From Bacteroidales bacterium (GTDB lineage: Bacteria > Bacteroidota > Bacteroidia > Bacteroidales > Muribaculaceae), in contig DXXK01000051.1 in NCBI GenBank assembly GCA_019416425.1, positions 1 to 28,916 of the forward strand: a DNA stretch of 28,916 nucleotides, written 5' to 3'. Within the stretch, counting starts at the first letter, position 1; the number at the start of each line of letters is the position of its first letter. The notes below the pieces were generated by a model. It was not told where the DNA came from and searched no databases. It was given only the letters and a program-made list of their open reading frames with translations. The position numbers and the translations under genes were made by a program. Positions 24,006 through 28,916 of the stretch are shown in pieces.

Positions 24006-24437
24006 ATGAAGATACAGGAAAAACTAAAGGTGTGCAATAAGTGGCTCAAGGTCATATTGCTTCTGATACTTGCGTCCGGCATACAGCTGGAAGCCACCTC
24101 GGGCAGATATGCATGGTCGGTATGGGTGCATATTGTATTGGGATTGATATTGACCGGTCTTTCTATCTACCATATATACCTACATTACAAGAATAGCAAC
24201 TGGTTTACGCGTTTCGCGAAGAACCGCAACAAGGTAACGCGTGTGTTGTGGTGGGTATTCCTGCTGACTGCTGTGAGCGGCATCGCGGCTACACTCCAGT
24301 GGCTGATGGAGGGTGGCCATTCCCCAATCGGAGGAGTTCACGGCAAGATCGGTTTCCTGATGGTCATCGTCGCCATCATCCATGCCGTCCGCCACATCCG
24401 TCAGATCCACACCCGCCGGCAACCAATGAAAAGATAG
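24006..24437 (+). CDS. Four-helix membrane protein (DUF4405/cytochrome b561-like)
   Basis: The 143-residue protein has four hydrophobic helices at about 14-33, 38-60, 79-101 and 110-130. Histidines lie in helix 2 (VWVHIVLGLILTGLSIYHIYLHY) and helix 4 (VHGKIGFLMVIVAIIHAVRHI). That pattern suits two heme ligands pairing across the bilayer, as in b-type cytochromes (inference). It resembles DUF4405 proteins of Bacteroidetes. It lies downstream of an AraC regulator and has its own -7 box. Its stop is directly adjacent (24437/24438) to the stop of the convergent GSCFA gene, leaving no room for a terminator between them. Confidence 0.7.
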   Translation: MKIQEKLKVCNKWLKVILLLILASGIQLEATSGRYAWSVWVHIVLGLILTGLSIYHIYLHYKNSNWFTRFAKNRNKVTRVLWWVFLLTAVSGIAATLQWLMEGGHSPIGGVHGKIGFLMVIVAIIHAVRHIRQIHTRRQPMKR

Positions 24438-25403
24438 TCAAAGGTTCCATTTCCGAAGGAAGAGTGATAGAAGACGGTCGGTCTCCGACTGGAATGACGG
24501 GTCGGGAACTCCGGTGATGGGGCGGTGGTTGAGGCGTTTGTAAAGCCTCTCACCCTCGGCGACCGCCTGACACGTAGCGTCGGACATGAAGGTCTGCTGG
24601 AAATGCTCCCATATATATTCCACCGCCTGGTCCGACGGGTGAGCCATGTCGGCGGCGTAGAAACGGTAGTCGCGAAGGTCATCGTTCAGCAATTCGAAAG
24701 CCGGAAAGTAGCTGCAGCCCTTATATTGCCGACATAGTTGTTCGATAGCCAAGTGAAGGATGGCTTTGGACAGTGTGTTCTCGTGTATACCGTCCTTTAG
24801 ATGCCGGACGGGACTGACGGTAAAGACGAACCGAAGGTCCGGGTAGAAATGATGCAGGCCATCAATCAGATATGTCCAGTGGCTGAGAATTTCATCCTGT
24901 GTAAGACGAAAACGACGGAACAGCCTGGCCGGCTGCTTGTGGCAGTTGGCCACAACATTGAGCGACCTGGATTCCTCGTCGTATCCTTCCTCCAGCGCGT
25001 AGCACCACGCGGTGCCGAACGTCACGAACATGGTATTGATATGCGTCATGCGCTCACGGACTTCTCGGCGCATATCCTTGTATTTTAGAATAAGTTCATC
25101 CTTTGACTCCCCGTGCATCCGTGAATCGAACATCCAGGAGAAATACATTCCATCCGCGAGGAAAACAGAATCCTCGAAAAGGTCCAAGGCATCCTGCTCC
25201 GGCATGAGCAGCAGGTTCTCCAGGGTCTTATGGATTGAAAGCGGGTTGTAGAGCATTCCGAACGGATTGTAGGCCGGCCACAATGTCTGCCGCATCCGCG
25301 CGGCGATGTTGTCGGCAAAGCAACTCCCGATCATCATCACCTCCCGGAACGGCTCCAACTGAATGTCCGACTTCTCACCCTTGATCTCTGTACGGAATCT
25401 CAT
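24438..25403 (-). CDS. GSCFA domain protein (SGNH-hydrolase-like)
   Basis: The 321-residue cytoplasmic protein carries the defining MMIGSCFADNIAARM motif near residue 25. TLWPAYNPFGMLYNPLSIHKTL, VTFGTAWCY, FTVSPVRHLKDG and a late DMAHPSDQAVEYIWE block follow. This family is related to SGNH/GDSL esterases; the Ser in GSCFA and the late Asp/His would be the catalytic set (inference). The substrate is unknown; a cell-envelope O-acyl group is a guess. The upstream hepT remnant ends 34 nt before its start, so readthrough from the toxin-antitoxin locus is possible. Confidence 0.87.
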   Translation of the reverse strand: MRFRTEIKGEKSDIQLEPFREVMMIGSCFADNIAARMRQTLWPAYNPFGMLYNPLSIHKTLENLLLMPEQDALDLFEDSVFLADGMYFSWMFDSRMHGESKDELILKYKDMRREVRERMTHINTMFVTFGTAWCYALEEGYDEESRSLNVVANCHKQPARLFRRFRLTQDEILSHWTYLIDGLHHFYPDLRFVFTVSPVRHLKDGIHENTLSKAILHLAIEQLCRQYKGCSYFPAFELLNDDLRDYRFYAADMAHPSDQAVEYIWEHFQQTFMSDATCQAVAEGERLYKRLNHRPITGVPDPSFQSETDRLLSLFLRKWNL

Positions 25404-25437
25404 CTGTTCTAAAATAAATTGATAAAATCGCAGCTTA

Positions 25438-25794
25438 TTAGAGTTCTGCAGGATACTTCTCCAAAATGGGTATCATGGCAGGAATGTCGTTCTGAATCAC
25501 ATCCCATAATACTTCAGGACGAACGGTGTAATATCCATGGACAAGTATATGTCGCATCCCAGACATCTGACGCCAAGGCAATTCCGTATGGGTATCTTTA
25601 AAATCATTAGTGATCATATATGCTGCTTCACCTATGATTTCCACCATTTTGGAGATTCCGTAAAATAGGATTGTATCGGTTTTTAGATTATCCATGTCAT
25701 GCTTGGCACTCTCCTGTTTTTAGAAGATTGGCCATTTCCAGCATGTGCTCAATCCTGCCTCTATCCTGCCTCTATCCTTAATTGCCTCTCTCAT
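25438..25794 (-). pseudogene. hepT: HepT-type HEPN RNase toxin, broken by two frameshifts
   Basis: Read with two corrections this gives a full-length HepT of about 114 residues. It starts at the ATG at 25794, overlapping the antitoxin stop, with MREAIKDRGR then IEHMLEMANLL. The middle is KQESAKHDMDNLKTDTILFY, and the end holds VEIIGEAAYM and the RNase motif RHILVHGYY (R-x4-H-x-Y). Lesion 1 is an 11-bp tandem duplication (25754-25775). Lesion 2 is an extra A in a five-A run (25717-25721). As it stands, translation from the proper start ends after about 24 residues. An internal ATG at 25695 opens an 85-residue frame that keeps the active-site motif but lacks helix 1. Confidence 0.8.
25754..25775 (-). 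repeat. 11-bp tandem duplication disrupting hepT
   Basis: CCTGCCTCTAT (plus strand) occurs twice in a row. One copy is needed for the HepT frame (DRGRIEHML); two copies shift it. This has the form of a replication-slippage mutation. Confidence 0.8.
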
Positions 25795-26089
25795 ATATTA
25801 GAATTTTATCGTGATCTGTACTTCTGCGAGCAAAATCCTTCAAGCCTTCGTTGTCTACCAAATCGACACGGCGTCCTAATAATTCCGAGAGATCCATCAC
25901 CATACCTCCCATTGTCAACAAAGATACAAATCCTTTGGAATTATCATAATCTACCAACAGGTCAATGTCGCTCTGTGGAGTTTCCTGCCTTCTGGCACAT
26001 GAACCGAACAGCCATGCCTTCACGACAGGTTTGTCACGGAAATAATCCTTAATCAAAGGTATCAGATTCCAAATACTTCTGTTAACCAT
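25778..26089 (-). CDS. mntA: MntA-type minimal nucleotidyltransferase antitoxin
   Basis: The 103-residue protein (from MVNRSIWNLIPLIKDYF) has the nucleotidyltransferase core AWLFGSCARRQETPQSDIDL with catalytic GS and DxD, then LLVDYD. MDLSELLGRRVDLVDNEGLK follows. MntA antitoxins AMPylate a tyrosine of the HepT toxin to silence it (established for HepT-MntA). The gene is intact, while the toxin behind it is not. A TTG start at 26098 would add three residues. Its stop overlaps the original hepT start by 17 nt. A -7-like TATATTTG lies at 26145-26138 on the minus strand. Confidence 0.88.
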   Translation of the reverse strand: MVNRSIWNLIPLIKDYFRDKPVVKAWLFGSCARRQETPQSDIDLLVDYDNSKGFVSLLTMGGMVMDLSELLGRRVDLVDNEGLKDFARRSTDHDKILIYERGN

Positions 26090-26216
26090 AATATTCAATC
26101 AAATATAAGGGTGAGTCAATAGCTTGTTTATAAAACGCAAATATACAGATTATTTTCATAATGCGAAATGAAAATGATGAAAGAAGCAAGTAAATTAGTG
26201 TATGGTGCATATAATT

Positions 26217-26247
26217 TTGGTCATGTTAACATATTTTTATAATTTTG
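26217..26247 (+). promoter_or_regulatory. Promoter of the SulP transporter gene
   Basis: TTG (26217-26219) and TAATTTTG (26240-26247) with a 20-nt spacer match the -33/-7 consensus exactly. Transcription should start near 26254, giving a leader of about 80 nt. Confidence 0.78.
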
Positions 26248-26282
26248 CAGAGAATTTAGACAATTAAGGTTAAATAATAACT

Positions 26283-26321
26283 GGGGAGTCAGAGGTTGTT
26301 GTAGCGGTTTGGAGACTCCCC
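26283..26321 (+). promoter_or_regulatory. Leader hairpin before the SulP gene
   Basis: Perfect 8-bp arms GGGGAGTC (26283-26290) and GACTCCCC (26314-26321) enclose a 23-nt loop, ending 15 nt before the ATG. It lies entirely within the predicted 5' leader. It does not match a riboswitch class I know; it may affect translation or RNA stability. Confidence 0.5.
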
Positions 26322-26336
26322 GCGAAACAAGCATTT

Positions 26337-28064
26337 ATGAAAGCAGGACATCTGGATTTTCATCCGGCCCTCATCGCGGCATGTAGAGACTACAGCCTCG
26401 AGAAGTTCCGCAAGGATTTGATTGCGGGTATAGTAGTGGGCATCGTGGCCCTTCCGTTGGCCATCGCCTTCGCCATCGCCAGCGGCGTGAGTCCCACCGT
26501 GGGACTCGTAACGGCCGTGATCGGCGGTTTCATTGTCAGCGCCTTCGGCGGCAACTCCGTACAGATAGGCGGTCCGACGGGCGCGTTCATCGTCATCATC
26601 TACAACATCATTCAGCTTTACGGCCTCACCGGTCTGGTTATGGCCACATTCATGGCCGGCTGCATACTGTTGCTGATGGGTCTGTTCCATTTAGGTACCG
26701 TCATCAAGTTCATCCCCTATCCCATTGTGGTCGGTTTCACGGCCGGTATCGCGTTGACAATATTCTCTACGCAGATGCCCGACTTCTTCGGCCTTCATAT
26801 CGAGGGTCCGGTACCGGGCGACTTCATCGGCAAATGGGGTGTGTATATCTCCAATTTCAATACCGTGGATATCGCCACATTGGCGGTGGGTCTTGTGGCG
26901 CTGCTGATCAACATAGTCACGCCCAAGATCTCCAAGAAGATGCCCGGGGCGTTGACCGCCATCGTTGTGGTGACGCTTGCCACATGGGTGATGCGTGAGT
27001 TCATGGGTGTGAGCGGCATCGAGACCATCGGCGACCGTTTCGGCAACCTATCGCCCTCCATGCCGCAGGTGCAGGGCCTTGGCATCAACATGCAGACCGT
27101 CAACCTGCTGCTGCCGTCGGCGTTCACCATCGCTATGTTAGGGGCAATCGAGAGTCTGCTCAGCGCCACGGTGGCCGACGGACGCACTGGCGACCGCACA
27201 AACTGCAACACCGAGCTGATGGGCCAGGGCCTGGCCAATATAGTGGTGCCTATATTCGGCGGCATTCCCGTTACGGGTGCCATCGCGCGCACCATGACCA
27301 ACATCACCAACGGCGGCAAGACTCCCGTCGCTGGTCTGGTCCATGCCGTGGTGCTGCTGTGCGTGTTCATGTTCGCCATGCCGTTGATCAATCTGGTGCC
27401 GATGTCGTGCCTGGCGGCCGTGCTGATCATGGTAAGCTACAATATGAGTGGCTGGCGCACGGTGGTGGATATGATTCACAATCCCAAGGGCGACCTGTCG
27501 GTGATGCTGGTGACATTCCTGCTGACGGTGGTATTCAACCTGACCATCGCCATCGAGATCGGGCTGCTGTTGGCTGTGGTTATGTTCCTGCGCCGTGTCA
27601 CGGAGAACACCACCATCAAGGTATACGGCGAGCAGCTTGACGCGGCTGCGGATACGGACCTGTCCAAGCACGAGGTGCTGAACCTGAATCCGGGTGTCTC
27701 GGTCTATGAGATCGACGGACCGTTCTTCTTCGGCGCTGCCACGAAGTTCGACGAGATGATGCGTGTCACGCCGCAGGAAAAGCCGGTGGTGCGCATAATC
27801 CGTATGCGTAAGGTGCCGTTCATCGATTCGACGGGTATCCACAACCTGAAGCTGCTGATCGAGTCGTCGCATTCGGAGGATATACTGATCGTACTGTCCG
27901 GTGTGCGTGACAATGTCCGCGCGTCGCTACATGCCGCCGGGGTTGACCAGCTGATCAGCGACGAGCACATATGCAACCATATCTCGCGCGCGGTGGTTGT
28001 AGCCAACGCGATCGCCGCCTCACGCCTATCTGCCTCCACCAATCCCAGCCCTTCGGCGATTTAA
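26337..28064 (+). CDS. SulP family anion transporter with STAS domain
   Basis: The 575-residue inner-membrane protein has about a dozen hydrophobic helices across residues 25-430. SulP signatures are LIAGIVVGIVALPLAIAFAI, GGPTGAFIVIIYNII and GLANIVVPIFGGIPVTGAIART. A cytoplasmic C-terminal STAS domain spans about 450-550, with VPFIDSTGIHNLKLLIE. SulP transporters move sulfate, bicarbonate or dicarboxylates, often with Na+ or H+. The substrate cannot be decided, and no carbonic anhydrase or sulfate-assimilation gene is adjacent. It has its own promoter, a leader hairpin and a terminator, so it is monocistronic. Confidence 0.93.
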   Translation: MKAGHLDFHPALIAACRDYSLEKFRKDLIAGIVVGIVALPLAIAFAIASGVSPTVGLVTAVIGGFIVSAFGGNSVQIGGPTGAFIVIIYNIIQLYGLTGLVMATFMAGCILLLMGLFHLGTVIKFIPYPIVVGFTAGIALTIFSTQMPDFFGLHIEGPVPGDFIGKWGVYISNFNTVDIATLAVGLVALLINIVTPKISKKMPGALTAIVVVTLATWVMREFMGVSGIETIGDRFGNLSPSMPQVQGLGINMQTVNLLLPSAFTIAMLGAIESLLSATVADGRTGDRTNCNTELMGQGLANIVVPIFGGIPVTGAIARTMTNITNGGKTPVAGLVHAVVLLCVFMFAMPLINLVPMSCLAAVLIMVSYNMSGWRTVVDMIHNPKGDLSVMLVTFLLTVVFNLTIAIEIGLLLAVVMFLRRVTENTTIKVYGEQLDAAADTDLSKHEVLNLNPGVSVYEIDGPFFFGAATKFDEMMRVTPQEKPVVRIIRMRKVPFIDSTGIHNLKLLIESSHSEDILIVLSGVRDNVRASLHAAGVDQLISDEHICNHISRAVVVANAIAASRLSASTNPSPSAI

Positions 28065-28085
28065 GCTCATAGTCAAAGTAAGAGA

Positions 28086-28135
28086 AGGGTCCCCGACATC
28101 TGTCAGAAACGGCAGTTGGCGGGGACCTTTATTGG
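28086..28135. terminator. Bidirectional terminator after the SulP gene
   Basis: Arms GGTCCCCG (28088-28095) and CGGGGACC (28120-28127) pair perfectly, with further partial pairing inside. A TTTATTGGTTTTA tail follows on the plus strand. On the minus strand the tail is pyrimidine-rich, so it may also end the convergent secreted-protein gene. Confidence 0.75.
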
Positions 28136-28151
28136 TTTTAGAGTCTATATG

Positions 28152-28856
28152 TCAGCGGAGTACGGGTAGGGTGACGGCATTGCCCTGGGCCGGCGTGAGG
28201 CGGAGGTAATGGATTCCTTTGCACAGACCGCTCAGGATTACCTCGGCTTCATTCTCGTTTTCCAGAGTGCCTTCGTTTACGCCATTGGCGTTGATGATGT
28301 CGAGGCGGAACTTGCCCGGACAATTGATCTTGGCGACGCCATCCTCGATTCTGAGCATACTGTCATCCTTTGTGATCTTGCTGATTCCGGATTGCGACAC
28401 CTTGAACTGGCCGGTGTATCCTTCCTCAAGGTCAACCTCGCCTGTCATTATCGGGTTCCCGGGAAATCCGAACACGATGGTATAGTGACCGGGAGCGATA
28501 TCTTCGTAAGTGGAAGTGATGTCGTACGGGCAGAGGCAATCGGCAGCTCCGGGAGTATACCACGCGGTGAATGTCAGTGTGTCGTCTTCGCGTGTGATCT
28601 TGCTTTGGAAGTCGGAGGCAGCGCAGTCGGCGATAAGGTTATGCCAGATTACGACGAGCTTTCCGTCATTGTAGCTGACGGTCCAGAAGGATTCCGGATC
28701 ATCATACACACCCTTGTTGATCGAGGGTGCATTCAGGTCGCTTTTACATCCGGAGTTGGTCACGGTGCTCGGGACGATTTCTTCGCCGTGGCAGGCAATG
28801 GCCGGAGCCGTCAAGGCCATTGCGGACAGAACTGTTGTAAGTAGTAGTTTTCTCAT
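28152..28856 (-). CDS. Secreted hypothetical protein, cysteine-containing
   Basis: The 234-residue protein has a signal peptide (MRKLLLTTVLSAMALTAPAI) and no clear lipobox, since AIAC is atypical. The mature part has several cysteines and beta-rich sequence: LVVIWHNLIADC, TLTFTAWYTPGAADCLCPYD and APGHYTIVFGFPGN. The last 80 residues (IINANGVNEGT to HYLRLTPAQGNAVTLPVLR) look like a small C-terminal beta domain similar to type IX secretion sorting tails, but too weakly to claim. I do not recognise the main domain. It converges with the SulP gene at a shared terminator. Confidence 0.7.
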   Translation of the reverse strand: MRKLLLTTVLSAMALTAPAIACHGEEIVPSTVTNSGCKSDLNAPSINKGVYDDPESFWTVSYNDGKLVVIWHNLIADCAASDFQSKITREDDTLTFTAWYTPGAADCLCPYDITSTYEDIAPGHYTIVFGFPGNPIMTGEVDLEEGYTGQFKVSQSGISKITKDDSMLRIEDGVAKINCPGKFRLDIINANGVNEGTLENENEAEVILSGLCKGIHYLRLTPAQGNAVTLPVLR

Positions 28857-28883
28857 ACTTTTTCATTTAAAGGTTAGGTTGCG

Positions 28884-28891
28884 CAAATATA
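28884..28891 (-). promoter_or_regulatory. -7 box TATATTTG of the secreted-protein gene
   Basis: TATATTTG on the minus strand matches TAnnTTTG, 28 nt before the ATG. The expected -33 position falls within the last bases of the window and shows no TTG. The region is very AT-rich. Confidence 0.5.
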
Positions 28892-28916
28892 ATAAATTTT
28901 TATTAAATTTAAAAAT

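Noticed and set aside
26283..26321. Known riboswitch class in the SulP leader
   Set aside because: Only a single simple stem is visible; none of the conserved cores I know could be matched, so no class is claimed.

Overview
The window most likely comes from a gut Bacteroidales chromosome of rather high G+C, probably Muribaculaceae (S24-7 group). This is inferred from gene content: a DUF3575/DUF5119/fimbrillin operon, an OlsB/GlsB-like acyltransferase, a GSCFA protein and a TOTE-type primase. It is also supported by many promoters of the Bacteroidetes form (TTG, about 20 nt, TAnnTTTG). No similarity search was possible, so every name rests on motifs recognised by eye.

Layout. 1-2.2 kb is a damaged conflict locus: an AlbA_2/ATPase regulator followed by a TOTE-type primase gene cut short by an ISAon1-like insertion sequence. 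2.3-5.1 kb is a three-gene fimbrial surface operon with start/stop overlaps (minus strand). 5.3-7.5 kb holds yaaA, an unknown small protein, a DEDDh exonuclease and a two-helix membrane protein. 7.8-8.8 kb is an accessory scar: an ORF6N gene remnant, tRNA-Ser(GCT), a 266-bp imperfect palindrome and a REP-like hairpin. 8.8-14.6 kb is a complete RND efflux operon (outer-membrane factor, adaptor, pump; plus strand). 14.6-19.1 kb is a minus-strand operon ychF - acyltransferase - ATP-grasp - epimerase with one clear promoter. 19.2-21.1 kb holds a lipoprotein, cdd and an OmpA-type lipoprotein. 21.1-21.6 kb is a non-coding region dense in DnaA-box-like sites. 21.6-24.4 kb runs rightward: nadA, a SPOUT methyltransferase, an AraC regulator and a small membrane protein. 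24.4-26.1 kb holds a GSCFA protein and an MntA/HepT toxin-antitoxin pair whose toxin gene is broken. 26.3-28.9 kb holds a SulP transporter and a secreted protein.

How it fits together. Genes diverge from the 21.1-21.6 kb region: those just left of it point left and those just right point right. Together with the DnaA boxes and AT-rich ends this makes the region a candidate chromosomal origin (oriC). The accessory parts show recent decay: an IS insertion in the TOTE gene, a 17-bp tandem duplication plus a 1-base insertion in the ORF6N remnant, and an 11-bp tandem duplication plus a 1-base insertion in hepT. The most unusual items are the AlbA-TOTE locus, the large palindromic element at 8.4-8.7 kb, the candidate origin, and the toxin-dead/antitoxin-intact HepT-MntA pair.
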